From: an uncultured Oleiphilaceae bacterium
GTDB lineage: Bacteria; Pseudomonadota; Gammaproteobacteria; Pseudomonadales; Oleiphilaceae
Length of the DNA: 64,000 nucleotides
NCBI GenBank assembly: GCA_913060665.1
Contig: CAJXUY010000001.1
Coordinates: 186,001-250,000 of the forward strand
Direction of reading: 5' to 3'
Below are positions 16,617 to 25,907 of this stretch, in pieces. The translations under genes and the position numbers were made by a program. The number at the start of each line of letters is the position of its first letter. Position 1 is the first letter of the stretch. The notes beneath the pieces are model-generated. The model did not search any database and had not been told where the DNA came from. It worked only from the letters and a program-made list of their open reading frames with translations.

Positions 16617-18041
16617 TTAAAATGGAGAAATGCTGGCGGCTAAAATCTCTTGATGAAATTGACCGTACACGTTTATCGTTGCTTCATAAGCCTGAGTAAC
16701 CCTCGGATCAATAGCACTATGCGCTATAGCTACGTTAGGGCATGATTCATCTTCAATTCCGAGTTCGACCTGATAACAACTATTCTCTGCATCATTATCC
16801 TTTAACTTTATTCCAGCTAAAGGTTCTGCAATTGATATCGGAGTTTCTGAATTTTCAAAGCGTACAATATTATTTTCGCTAGGTATTTCTTCCTCAATAC
16901 GCTTAGCGTAATCAATTAACTTCTGCTCTGCTGGCATGAACATATATGCCTCTTCATTTTGAGATGTACCGGCTCGTAGAATGCGACCAAAAACCTGTCT
17001 GAAGTGTAGTTCTGTTTTAATGCGAGACAAATGACAACAGACTTGAAGTCGAGGGATATCCGTCCCTTCAGATATCATACCTACAGAAACAATCCAAGGA
17101 GTTGAACCCACCTTAAAATGATCAATAATTGTCGTAGGCTCTTTTTCGCAATAGGTAACAATTACCGCAGGTACGTTTAACTCTTTCTGCAATATATTGA
17201 GTATGTTGTTCGCATGTTTAATGGACGAAGCAACGACCAGACCTCCAGCTTTGCTATTTACCTTACGAATTTCAGTCAGCTTTTTGTTGGCCTGTATGAT
17301 TAGATATCGAATTACGGCGTCATTTTCAATTACCTTTTGGTAAGGGCAATTAGTCTCGTTTAAAAGTTCAGAAAAACTTTCATAAGATTCAATATCCCCA
17401 TCATTTTCTTGTATTGAAATTTTAGTACTATCGGTAATAACAACCCTAGGGGAACGACACACTCCATCCCTGATGCCTTGAGCAAGACCATAAATATAAT
17501 CACAGAAAATTCGGTTGCCGGGGGATAAGTATTCTGCAAGAACGATAGGTGTATTGTCTGAGCGCCAAGGCGTACCAGTTAATGCTAAAGTGTAAGCCGC
17601 TTGATGCTGGATCTTTGTAATAACCTCTAAACCCCAAGAATTTGCATTCTCAGGTGACGTTCCTGAACAATGATGTATTTCATCAAATATGACAAACACG
17701 CGATGAGATTCAAGTAAACCCATGATCGTACTGTCTACGCAAGGTAATCCCTGGTAAGTAAACGACCCCCCTCCTGCCCCCATGAGACCATGGAAAAACT
17801 TATCTGTTCGCTCTTCCATTGTTTCACGTAGACTTTTTGCTACAATTTTTGATGGCGAAAAACATAAAACGAAGTCAATAAGATCATCTTTAAACAAGGC
17901 TGCTGTCACTTCCGCGGCCATTGTTGTTTTACCTGCTCCAGGCGTCGCCAGACATAGGAAATGCCGTTTATTTGATTTATATTTTTTAATCACTAAATCA
18001 ATGCATTCTGTTTGCCAGTTACGGAGCTTCATTCCTTTCAC
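16617..18041 (-). CDS. SF2 DEAD/DEAH-type helicase
   Basis: A 474-residue superfamily 2 helicase or translocase. Motif I ATPGAGKTT is at 32-40, motif II FDEIHH at 119-124, motif III LALTGTPWR at 152-160, and motif VI QVFGRILR at 349-356. A GMISEGTDIP segment (321-330) precedes motif VI, as in UvsW/restriction-type helicases. There is no added nuclease or methylase domain. The start is a GTG immediately after the stop of the upstream gene; an ATG three codons later is equally possible. It is the only recognisable enzyme in the operon. Its size and lack of extra domains resemble the helicases of small defence operons, which is inference. Confidence 0.85.
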   Translation of the reverse strand: MKGMKLRNWQTECIDLVIKKYKSNKRHFLCLATPGAGKTTMAAEVTAALFKDDLIDFVLCFSPSKIVAKSLRETMEERTDKFFHGLMGAGGGSFTYQGLPCVDSTIMGLLESHRVFVIFDEIHHCSGTSPENANSWGLEVITKIQHQAAYTLALTGTPWRSDNTPIVLAEYLSPGNRIFCDYIYGLAQGIRDGVCRSPRVVITDSTKISIQENDGDIESYESFSELLNETNCPYQKVIENDAVIRYLIIQANKKLTEIRKVNSKAGGLVVASSIKHANNILNILQKELNVPAVIVTYCEKEPTTIIDHFKVGSTPWIVSVGMISEGTDIPRLQVCCHLSRIKTELHFRQVFGRILRAGTSQNEEAYMFMPAEQKLIDYAKRIEEEIPSENNIVRFENSETPISIAEPLAGIKLKDNDAENSCYQVELGIEDESCPNVAIAHSAIDPRVTQAYEATINVYGQFHQEILAASISPF

Positions 18042-18575
18042 CTAACCTCTGTTGTTCTCTATCGATGTTTCTACTGCTTTTATTTTGCCATTTATGTCAT
18101 ACATTTTATTACGTGCTCGCTCGTAACACTCTTTTAAGCCTTTAAGTTGGGGAAACTCTGCATGAAGTAACTTATATTCATTAGATTCACCGATAGCGCT
18201 TTGCAGTTCAAAGTTATAATTTTGAAGCCGTTCAACTAGCATCTTAATTCTATCCTCACTATCAGTCGTATCAGGTTGTATAACCTCTTGTCTCTGTGGA
18301 CTTTTAGCAGTCTGGAATTTTTCAGATGAAAACTGCTTAGTTTTGGAATAGTAGGTACGATCTTTTTTCTTAGAAAACTTTCGTTCTAGTAACTTATTTT
18401 TTTCCAAACGTAGAATGTGGCGATACACAAATTTTCTTGCCTCAATCTTCCCTAACTCAGGACTATTTACAGTTGCAAGATAAGCACTTCGTAATTCCAA
18501 AACAGTAAAATTGTCAAAGCTTTCTGTGAGCAAGATTGAAAGTAAATTACTATCAAGATCAATTTTTTTTGCCAT
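18042..18575 (-). CDS. Unrecognised winged-helix-like, coiled-coil protein; first gene of the helicase operon
   Basis: A 177-residue basic protein. Residues 1-75 look like a winged helix (NLLSILLTESFDNFTVLELR, then ARKFVYRHILRLEKNKLLER and a beta-wing-like KKKDRTYYSK). A linker (85-105) is followed by a predicted coiled coil (107-175, DRIKMLVERLQNYNFELQ and onward). It may bind DNA or RNA and load the helicase, whose start codon abuts its stop. The ATG at 18575 follows TAGGAGG. No family is recognised. It is the first gene after the divergent XRE regulator. Confidence 0.68.
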   Translation of the reverse strand: MAKKIDLDSNLLSILLTESFDNFTVLELRSAYLATVNSPELGKIEARKFVYRHILRLEKNKLLERKFSKKKDRTYYSKTKQFSSEKFQTAKSPQRQEVIQPDTTDSEDRIKMLVERLQNYNFELQSAIGESNEYKLLHAEFPQLKGLKECYERARNKMYDINGKIKAVETSIENNRG

Positions 18576-18693
18576 TGGGTCTGTTCCTCCTAAGAAAAAA
18601 ACATATCAAAAGAATCCCGAAATTATGAAATCCATTATGATAAATGCTGATTTTTTCTAGCGCTGCATCTGTGTGTCTCGAATTTCGCGCCAT

Positions 18694-18726
18694 TGTACAT
18701 TGTCTCTATGATCGAGACAATGTACA
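18694..18726. promoter_or_regulatory. Perfect palindromic operator at the XRE regulator start
   Basis: Arms TGTACATTGTCTC (18694-18706) and GAGACAATGTACA (18714-18726) match perfectly over 13 bp, with a 7-base spacer holding a GATC site. A second GATC follows at 18727. It covers both candidate start codons of the XRE gene and lies about 120 bases from the operon start on the other strand. It is most likely the autorepression site. Confidence 0.72.
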
Positions 18727-18986
18727 GATCACTTTACTCAAAATATTACGATTCTCTTCGTCTTTGGCTAAAAACAAAACGAGATGAAAAGGGACTATCT
18801 ATAAGAGCTCTGGCTGAGAAGCTAGGGCGTCACCATTCTATTGTGGGAAAAATTGAACAAAGTCGTAGAAAGATAGATATTGTAGAGTTTGTTGAATACT
18901 GCAGAATTCTCGATGTGGATCCACATGAGGGATTGGACGTTATTATATCTGAAATTAAATCCCAACAGATTCCTTCTAGGAAATAA
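18708..18986 (+). CDS. Small XRE-family helix-turn-helix regulator
   Basis: About 92 residues, almost all one HTH_3/XRE domain: LRLWLKTKRDEKGLSIRALA, then LGRHHSIVGKIEQSRRKIDI, then VEFVEYCRILDVDP. The start is uncertain. ATGs at 18708 and 18720 both lie in the palindrome and neither has a good ribosome site; a TTG at 18693 is also in frame. It is divergent from the four-gene helicase operon and probably represses it and itself through the palindrome. This XRE type often guards toxic or defence modules. Confidence 0.82.
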   Translation: MIETMYRSLYSKYYDSLRLWLKTKRDEKGLSIRALAEKLGRHHSIVGKIEQSRRKIDIVEFVEYCRILDVDPHEGLDVIISEIKSQQIPSRK

Positions 18987-19586
18987 TTCCAAATAAAAAT
19001 TCCTCTTGTAGTTGGTGATATTTCGACATGGAATTGATTTGTTTAATAGCTCACATTAGTAAATTTTATTTTCAACTTCCCCTTTATTAAACGAACAATT
19101 TGTCCACAGGGGCTTCTTACATACAAACACCCTGCTCGTAGCTTCCCTTTAGTTTTTTATCTCTGCATTAGATTAATGAAATGAATATCAATTGCTATAC
19201 GCTAAATTTACGACCTGCTGGAATAAACACTAGGTTCAGGTATTAATCTCACAAATACGAATGTGCATTATTTGCTGTACTGTACGCCAAAATTACGATC
19301 TGTTGGGAGAAATCCCAAGCACAGTTTATCTGTCAGATTTAGATATACCCACGCTATAGAATTTGGTAATCTCGCATTAAATGCGCTGAAAAAAAAAAGA
19401 TAAGAAAAAGCTGAATCAAATACAAAATTGTATTCTGTAACGGAAATGAACTTGATAGATTCAAGGGACAATAAAAAGCCATATCCAATTTAATTATATA
19501 TAGCTTTCCTTTAATAACTTATATTTAGTTTTTCTGTATTGCACAAAACAGACAATAATTGACCAATCTGAGTAATTTACAATCAA
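18987..19586. other. A+T-rich non-coding stretch before the SprT gene
   Basis: Six hundred bases with no supportable gene. It holds two imperfect direct repeats (listed separately) and several A/T runs, including a ten-A stretch near 19388. The SprT promoter should be near 19500-19580. A GGGG at 19109 resembles the tip of a Tn3 end, but no matching partner was found. Confidence 0.45.
19198..19313 (+). repeat. Pair of imperfect 31-bp direct repeats
   Basis: Copies start at 19198 (TACGCTAAATTTACGACC) and 19283 (TACGCCAAAATTACGATC), 85 bases apart, agreeing at about three quarters of positions. A shorter related string, TACGCTATTTGTCGA, lies on the minus strand upstream of tnpA near 23492. They may be recombinase or transposase binding sites; function unknown. 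Confidence 0.4.
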
Positions 19587-20405
19587 ATGAGCACATTAAT
19601 AAACGAAGCATACGAGCTGTTTTCAGATGCCTACGCTTTTTTTAACAATAAATTATTTGAAGACAAATTACCAGAATGTCTTTTTACCTATCAGCGCCAG
19701 GCTAAATTAATGGGTTATGTCGCGTTTAAGAGATGGGTCAATGAAGAAGGCAAAAATATAGATGAGCTTGCTATCAACCCCTGTTATTTTGCAAATTATT
19801 CTGTAACTACGATTTTACAAACGTTATGTCATGAAATGGTGCATATTTGGCAGGAATATTATGGGACACCAAGTAGAGCTGGCTATCACAATAAAGAATG
19901 GTCAAATAAAATGCGGTCTATTGGGCTTATGCCATCATCTACAGGGGGACCTGATGGTGATTTCGTTGGACAGGCTATGTCAGATTACGTTATCAAAGGA
20001 GGAAAGTTTGAGAGTGCTTGTGTTGAGTTATTGGAGACTGGCTTCAAACTGAGGTGGTATGACACCGTACAAATTCCTCCTAAACTGCCACAAGTTCATA
20101 AAGCAGCAAAAAACAATGTAATTGCTTTAAAGCACAACTATGAAAGTAGCAATAACCGGCAGAGCACTGATTATGACCTGCAGAGCTTCCCGGTAGATAT
20201 AGATGAGATATCTAAGCAATTCGAAACATTGGCTTATGAAGAAAAAAAGACTAAGGAGTCCCCAGAGATTCAGACGTCAAGGGCAAAGAACAAATCGAAC
20301 CGTATCAAATACACCTGCCCTTCATGCTTTTCTAACGTCTGGGGAAAGCCTTCTTTAAAGATTGTATGTGGAGAATGCTCAATAAAATTTATTGAAGATC
20401 TATAA
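19587..20405 (+). CDS. SprT-like zinc metalloprotein
   Basis: A 272-residue SprT-family protein. The metallopeptidase motif HEMVH is at 82-86, followed by the family's WQEYYG. A C-terminal zinc ribbon has C244/C247 and C261/C264 (CPSC, CGEC). SPRTN/SprT relatives cut DNA-protein crosslinks, and bacterial ones are common cargo of mobile elements with unknown role. Residues 165-230 form a low-complexity linker. It converges with the Tn3 transposase, 15 bases between stops. The ATG at 19587 has no strong ribosome site. Confidence 0.82.
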   Translation: MSTLINEAYELFSDAYAFFNNKLFEDKLPECLFTYQRQAKLMGYVAFKRWVNEEGKNIDELAINPCYFANYSVTTILQTLCHEMVHIWQEYYGTPSRAGYHNKEWSNKMRSIGLMPSSTGGPDGDFVGQAMSDYVIKGGKFESACVELLETGFKLRWYDTVQIPPKLPQVHKAAKNNVIALKHNYESSNNRQSTDYDLQSFPVDIDEISKQFETLAYEEKKTKESPEIQTSRAKNKSNRIKYTCPSCFSNVWGKPSLKIVCGECSIKFIEDL

Positions 20406-20419
20406 TATAATGGAATGTA

Positions 20420-23380
20420 CTATGCCGCCAACATTTCACTAACAATCGAATAAATATCAGGAGTATCATTTAGATCATCAAATTCATATTTACCCCCCAT
20501 TATTATGTGTGCCCAAGCCACTGGAGAAATACGCTTTAGATGCTCAACAAGATCTGACCTTCCCTCAGAGATATATCTCTTCAATAAAGCATCAAGAATA
20601 ACAGAATTAAAATAAATTATGCAGTTAGCCATCAATCGAGAACACTCATACCACATATCGATTTCCGCATCGGACTTACCTCTAAAGCCCTTGCCACTTC
20701 CAACCTGCTCAAATGCTCTTTGTAATTGGTGATACGCCTCCCCGCGGTTTAATACAGTTTGTATATAACGACGTAAATCAACATCATCCATATACTCTAA
20801 TATGTAAATTGCTTTTAACAAGCGGTCGTATTCTCGAAGAGCCTTTAGAGAGTGATCAGAAGGTGAAGATTTAGATAGTTTTGCTACAAGGTCTGACTGC
20901 CTGATTTCCTTCTGATGTAAAGAAACTATAATCCTTTCAACATAATCCCATCCTTTGTATATGGCTTTGACATCAATTTTTTCTTTTAGGGCAAGCTCCC
21001 ATCCATCTTTGGTATCTATTACAGAAAATAGAGACTCTATAATATTATTAGTTTTCGCATAACGAGGTTGAAATATCCAATCCGAAAGCCCAAGAATTGC
21101 AAAATTAAATCTGTTTACGCCATGAGTGTCTGTCGAAACAGCATCGACCTCAATCTCAGTAGAGTTATTGTATAGTAGATCAAAAATATTGTGAGATTCA
21201 TGCGTATTTAAGCTGTCCAATTTCACATTTACTGGAACATGATTGACTGAAAGAGTATGCGCAAAAAGGCCTTTACCCTTGCCAAAATTCTTTCGGGAGA
21301 ATCTTGTTCTCTTTGTACTCATACGAGAGTTCTGTTTTTGACCATCTGCTGAGCCATGTATATAACTCGGCCTATAATTGTAATGTTCAAAAACTTCTAA
21401 AGTAGAAGTTGCATTGGATACTTTGTCGCAAGCTCGCCTGAGATTATCTACAGACATAAAATTTGATTCAAATGTTTTCAATTTATCATGTGAAAATTCG
21501 CATAGATCCGCCATTTTGTATATTCCTTGACGGGTAGCATTCGCGATCATGCATGCCAAAAAAGTAGCAAGTGCATCTTTTGGCTTCTTACGCCCAGTGA
21601 TGTGTCGAATTTCTTCAAAAAAGTTAGTAGAACTTGCTGTTGTGTAAATAATTTTGGTTAGATCAACTTTCTGCATCTTCTTGAACAAAGGTTGGTTTGT
21701 GATTTTTTCTTTCTTTGCTCTCTTAATAGTCCATTTTTCTTTACCATCTTTTTGTTCAAGAATGACAGTTTCATTAGCTCCACTTTGCATTCTCTCTGGA
21801 ACAGTTTTCAATTTATGATTAAGGAGAGCCATATGCTCACCAACAAGTTCTTCCACTGGGGTATTTAAAGCAGCTGAGTTAACGTTATGTTTTAAAGACT
21901 CTTTATTTTCCCATTGCTGATCAGTTAGTAGCATTTCATTGAGAGGTATATTTTTTGAGCTATTTTTTACATACCAGTGCTCTCTATGAAGTCGATTTGC
22001 TATTAGTCGATATATTGAGAACTCGGCCCTCACACTAATAACCTCATCCCCTTCATATAAATATTTTTTTGTTTTCCGAACTAGCCTTTTGTCAATAAAT
22101 AGGATTCGCCCCTTATCATTAAGCTCGCTAATTGCTCTTTCTAGCTGAGCAAAAAGACCGCCATTTTTAACTCCATCAACATATTTGAGCCTAATAATAA
22201 TTTTTCTAAGTAACTCAGCTATAACTTTGTTTGAACTATCAACGTATTCCCAGAAATAAATATCCTTTTCAATGACGCTACTTCGCAAATACGAAATAAC
22301 ACTAATTAACTCATTCTTCGGAAGAATTTTGAAAGATTCTTCTCTAAGTTCATTTGAGGGAACGTCGTTATCGAATAAGAGACTTAGTATGTCCGCGGAA
22401 TCTACGAGCTTTTTGTCTAATTCCCTGCGAACGTCAAACATTTTACTCTTGGCATGCTCTAAACCTTTTTGCTCAATCAGCCGAATTTGATATATCAAGG
22501 CATCTACTAAGTAATCGTTTAACGTTCTGTAGCGAAAATATATGAAGCAGGAAATGATTAAATATCTTTCTTCATCTTTTTTGGATTTAATTGTTCCCAA
22601 TTGTAGGTTTGATAACAAGTGTGCGTAGTTTTGGATTCTCCCTTTCGATATTCCAAGCGCAGAAACTATCTTGGCAGCCTCTCCATACAAAGGAGATAAT
22701 AAGTCAAACATTCTTATCTCACTCAAAACAGCATTTCGTTTATAGTCCCTTACTTCAAACCTTATTTGATTAAATAGGTCTTTCTTATCAGGATCAAATA
22801 GCATTCCATCAAATAATTTCTTAGTTTCTAATGATATTAGCTTGGAAGCTTCTTCTATGGTTCTTTTCTTCTCTTTCTTAAACTCAATTGAAATTAAATC
22901 TTGTAGCGTTTTATAAGAAGGAATTTCTATTCTATTATTACGCAACCAGTCAGTGACTTCGTCAAAGATTTCCACGACACTAAAGTGGGTTAGAACTATT
23001 TCGGACAAATATTCACTCAATTTCGCCTTTTCAATTTTACCAAATTTCTTATATTCAAATGCCGCAATAATTTTAGTATATAGTTTGTATTTTTGATTGT
23101 AGGACGGCGCTACAAATGCAAACTTTTCATCTGGATAGTAAGTATTTTGAATATAGGTTAGATCTTCGATAGTAGCTTCAATATCGACATCAATTTTAGT
23201 TGGATTAACTTTGAAATACCCTAATAAAAGGATATAGAAAGCTTTAATATATACAGAGTCTTTTGGATTTATCTGGTCTATTTCTTGATCATTAAGAAAA
23301 AACAACTCCTGTCGTTCATCATCTTCTAGTTTTGGAGGTGTATAAAGTGAACTGATTTCGCTATCGCTTAGAATGTACAT
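20420..23380 (-). CDS. tnpA: Tn3-family transposase TnpA
   Basis: A 986-residue Tn3-family DDE transposase. The N-terminal DUF4158 DNA-binding part begins YILSDSEISSLYTPP. The catalytic residues are in HGSADGQKQ, VSTDTHGVNRF and NRGEAYHQLQRAF, and the C-terminus ISPVAWAHI is typical, so the enzyme looks intact. The ATG at 23380 follows AGGGAAG. Unusually, no GGGG...TAAG terminal repeat follows the tnpA stop, where Tn3 elements normally keep one; the SprT gene is there instead. It is divergent from a tyrosine recombinase that could act as resolvase. Confidence 0.92.
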   Translation of the reverse strand: MYILSDSEISSLYTPPKLEDDERQELFFLNDQEIDQINPKDSVYIKAFYILLLGYFKVNPTKIDVDIEATIEDLTYIQNTYYPDEKFAFVAPSYNQKYKLYTKIIAAFEYKKFGKIEKAKLSEYLSEIVLTHFSVVEIFDEVTDWLRNNRIEIPSYKTLQDLISIEFKKEKKRTIEEASKLISLETKKLFDGMLFDPDKKDLFNQIRFEVRDYKRNAVLSEIRMFDLLSPLYGEAAKIVSALGISKGRIQNYAHLLSNLQLGTIKSKKDEERYLIISCFIYFRYRTLNDYLVDALIYQIRLIEQKGLEHAKSKMFDVRRELDKKLVDSADILSLLFDNDVPSNELREESFKILPKNELISVISYLRSSVIEKDIYFWEYVDSSNKVIAELLRKIIIRLKYVDGVKNGGLFAQLERAISELNDKGRILFIDKRLVRKTKKYLYEGDEVISVRAEFSIYRLIANRLHREHWYVKNSSKNIPLNEMLLTDQQWENKESLKHNVNSAALNTPVEELVGEHMALLNHKLKTVPERMQSGANETVILEQKDGKEKWTIKRAKKEKITNQPLFKKMQKVDLTKIIYTTASSTNFFEEIRHITGRKKPKDALATFLACMIANATRQGIYKMADLCEFSHDKLKTFESNFMSVDNLRRACDKVSNATSTLEVFEHYNYRPSYIHGSADGQKQNSRMSTKRTRFSRKNFGKGKGLFAHTLSVNHVPVNVKLDSLNTHESHNIFDLLYNNSTEIEVDAVSTDTHGVNRFNFAILGLSDWIFQPRYAKTNNIIESLFSVIDTKDGWELALKEKIDVKAIYKGWDYVERIIVSLHQKEIRQSDLVAKLSKSSPSDHSLKALREYDRLLKAIYILEYMDDVDLRRYIQTVLNRGEAYHQLQRAFEQVGSGKGFRGKSDAEIDMWYECSRLMANCIIYFNSVILDALLKRYISEGRSDLVEHLKRISPVAWAHIIMGGKYEFDDLNDTPDIYSIVSEMLAA

Positions 23381-23541
23381 TTATCTTCCCTAACTATTAT
23401 TATTGTTAGGAGCAGCTTATCGTAAAAGCACATAACCGTTAATAGTAGAAACTATCTGCGGAGAAATTAAAAAGGAAATAAAAATAGTTTTTCGACAAAT
23501 AGCGTAAAATAATTGTATTAAATCAATGTATTAGGTTTCGC

Positions 23542-24736
23542 GTGAGAAAATCACCAAAACTTTCCACTACCCCTTAAAGGCTTACTACTAAGTGGCGAAG
23601 ATGCTTGGTTCGAAAAGCACTGGGCTTGGGCTAAAGAATTTCTGGTTTATATTGGTAGAAATAAATCTGAACATACCTTCTCTAGATTTAGGAACGAAGT
23701 TGAGCGGTTTCTATTGTGGACATTCTTAATAAAAGAAAAACCATTAGATGAATTGCGTAAATCTGACATCCTAGAATACGCAGACTTCTGCTGGCAGCCG
23801 CCGTTAAACTGGATATGTTTGTCTAACCACGAAAAGTTCCTACCTCAAGGTGGTGTGTATATAGTTAATCAAAGGTGGGCTCCATTCAGGCTGAAAATTG
23901 CCAAAGGTGACTCTACAACAAAGCCTGACAAAAATAAGTATCGCCCATCTCAACAAACGTTAGCCGCTACATTTACTGCGTTAATCGCTTTCTATAAGTA
24001 TCTAATGAATGAAGAATATTGCATTGGCAATCCAGCACAAATAGCAAAGAAAGATTGTCGTTATTTTATTAGAGATGCCCAAGTAAAAGACATTAAACGC
24101 CTAACGACGGCACAGTGGCAATACGTATTGGATGTTGCAGTTGATTTAGCAGATTCAGACGCTAACCACGAACGAAGCCTATTCTTAATTGCAGCATTAA
24201 AAACGCTTTTTTTAAGGATATCTGAACTATCAGAACGCACAGGCTGGTCACCCGTCATGAGTCATTTCTGGGAAGATGATGATAGCAATTGGTGGCTGAA
24301 AATTTATGGTAAAGGCAGGAAAATTCGTGATGTAACCGTTCCAGTCCATTTTATAGAGTTTCTAAAACGCTATAGGCAGTCACGAGGCCTAAGCCAGCTA
24401 CCATCGCGAGGCGACACAAACCCTGTTATCGAAAAGATTAGAGGTCGTGGTGGTATGACTTCCAGACAGTTAAGCAGAATCGTACAGACCGTATTTGATC
24501 ATGCTTATGAACAAATGAAAGGGTCAGAAGGCGAAGACAAAGCACGAAAATTGAAGGAGGCGTCAGCCCATTGGCTTAGACATACAGGCGCTTCAGTGGA
24601 AATTGAACGAGGCAGAGCGTTGAAAGACCTTTCTGAAGATCTTGGGCATTCTAGCATGGCTACAACTGATACTATTTATGTTCATTCAGAAGACAAAAAA
24701 CGAGCTGCCAGTGGTAAAGAGCGGAAAGTAAATTGA
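23542..24736 (+). CDS. Tyrosine recombinase/integrase with apparent frameshift near its start
   Basis: Site-specific recombinase whose catalytic part is complete: first arginine in LRISELSERTG, HWLRHTG box, GHSSMATTDTIY with the nucleophile tyrosine. Family-like sequence can be read back to about 23575 (KGLLLSGEDAWFEKHW), but that frame has no start codon. A GTG at 23542 opens MRKSPKLSTTP and would join it if the CCCC at 23570-23573 were CCC. So either a one-base shift inactivates it, a sequence error is present, or translation starts internally at TTG 23714. It is divergent from tnpA with a 160-base gap, so a resolvase role for the transposon is possible. Confidence 0.72.
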
Positions 24737-24860
24737 TAATTTCAATAAAACCCTAACCCCAGTGCTCAACACACATATAAATAGAATGTGATAGTGAATA
24801 ATTACAATATGTTAGAATGATGTTAATACTATTTTAGTCCCAATATAGTATGGAACCCAA

Positions 24861-24977
24861 GTAGCCACTGCACACTGGCTTAGACATACAGGAATTTTAG
24901 AGGATGTTAAAACAAGGCCTCGTGAACATGTGAGAGGTGATGCAGGTCATGCATCTATACAAACAACGGATCGCTAA
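24861..24977 (+). pseudogene. C-terminal fragment of a second tyrosine recombinase
   Basis: Reads VATAHWLRHTG, then AGHASIQTTDR and a stop. These are the HxxR and GH...T boxes of an integrase closely related in style to the preceding one, but without N-terminal parts. It is a relic of an earlier insertion or a recombination scar. Confidence 0.7.
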
Positions 24978-25034
24978 CCTTTGTTTAGTAAGCTCTGGGG
25001 CCGCCACTATCAGACAGCGACCCAGAGATATTAA

Positions 25035-25907
25035 CTAGCTGGGGTCGTTAGCGGACATAAATGTCAAAGCGGTACCATTGAACTCATCCGCTCTTTCCCA
25101 CTGAATCCAATGACCCACTTTGCTGTACAAAAACAGATCACAGTTCGGCATAATTTTCTGCAGAGTCTCGCCACCACTTGGGCGGTTCACCAGATCTTCG
25201 ATCCCCCACAAAATTAAAGTAGGAGTTTCGCAATCCTTCAGTCGTTTGTCGCGGGTAAGGTCCATTTTCATCGCAGTGCCTAAGCTTTTTGGGCGACTAA
25301 GCTGAGCGCCCTGCTTCACAATTTCAGGGTCTAACGTCGCATCATAGCGGGTGCGGATCAGATCGTCAGTCACCATTGAATCATCGTAAACCAAGTAATT
25401 GCGGATGAAGTAGCTCATTTTCTCAAAGCTTGGGCCATCCCCCTTATAATAGTTCAGCAGGGCGTTCAACCCTTTGGTTGGTAAACAGCGGGTGGTATTG
25501 ATACCTCCAGGGCCCATTAATATCATGGACGCCACACGATCAGGTTTTTCTAAAGCCATACGCAATGCACAGGCACCACCCAATGAGTTGCCAATCATGT
25601 GCGCTTTAGGGATATCCATGGCATCCATCATGGCCAGAATACCTACAGCTAACTCACCAAATGGGTCTTTGCGTTTCCAGTTCTTAGTCGACTGGCCATA
25701 GCCAGGCATATCCGGAACGATCACCCGGTATTTTTGTGCCAGAGCCTCAACATTCTTTGAATAGTTGGACATACCTGATGCTCCAGGGCCACCGCCGTGA
25801 AGCATGATGACAGGGAAGCCTTCACCAAATTCAGTGACAAAAATCTGGGTATCGCCCGCTTCCACGAAGTAACCTTCGCTTCCACCTTCATTCAAATTCG
25901 CGATCAT
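25035..25907 (-). CDS. Alpha/beta hydrolase, meta-cleavage-product hydrolase type
   Basis: A 290-residue hydrolase like BphD/HsaD, which split C-C bonds of ring-cleavage products. The oxyanion region is MLHGGGPGASG, the nucleophile elbow GNSLGG, and the acid and histidine lie in LILWGIEDLVN and GHWIQWERADEFN; the last is a strong family marker. No ring-cleavage dioxygenase is nearby, so the substrate is open and the gene may be left from a lost pathway. The ATG at 25907 with GGAG upstream is chosen; the open frame to 26036 starts with TTG and has no homology. It lies downstream of the wax-ester cluster. Confidence 0.82.
   Translation of the reverse strand: MIANLNEGGSEGYFVEAGDTQIFVTEFGEGFPVIMLHGGGPGASGMSNYSKNVEALAQKYRVIVPDMPGYGQSTKNWKRKDPFGELAVGILAMMDAMDIPKAHMIGNSLGGACALRMALEKPDRVASMILMGPGGINTTRCLPTKGLNALLNYYKGDGPSFEKMSYFIRNYLVYDDSMVTDDLIRTRYDATLDPEIVKQGAQLSRPKSLGTAMKMDLTRDKRLKDCETPTLILWGIEDLVNRPSGGETLQKIMPNCDLFLYSKVGHWIQWERADEFNGTALTFMSANDPS

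Noticed and set aside
19109-24760. GGGG at 19109 and CCCC at 24757-24760 considered as Tn3 terminal repeats
   Set aside because: The sequences inside the two tips do not match each other beyond the first few bases.
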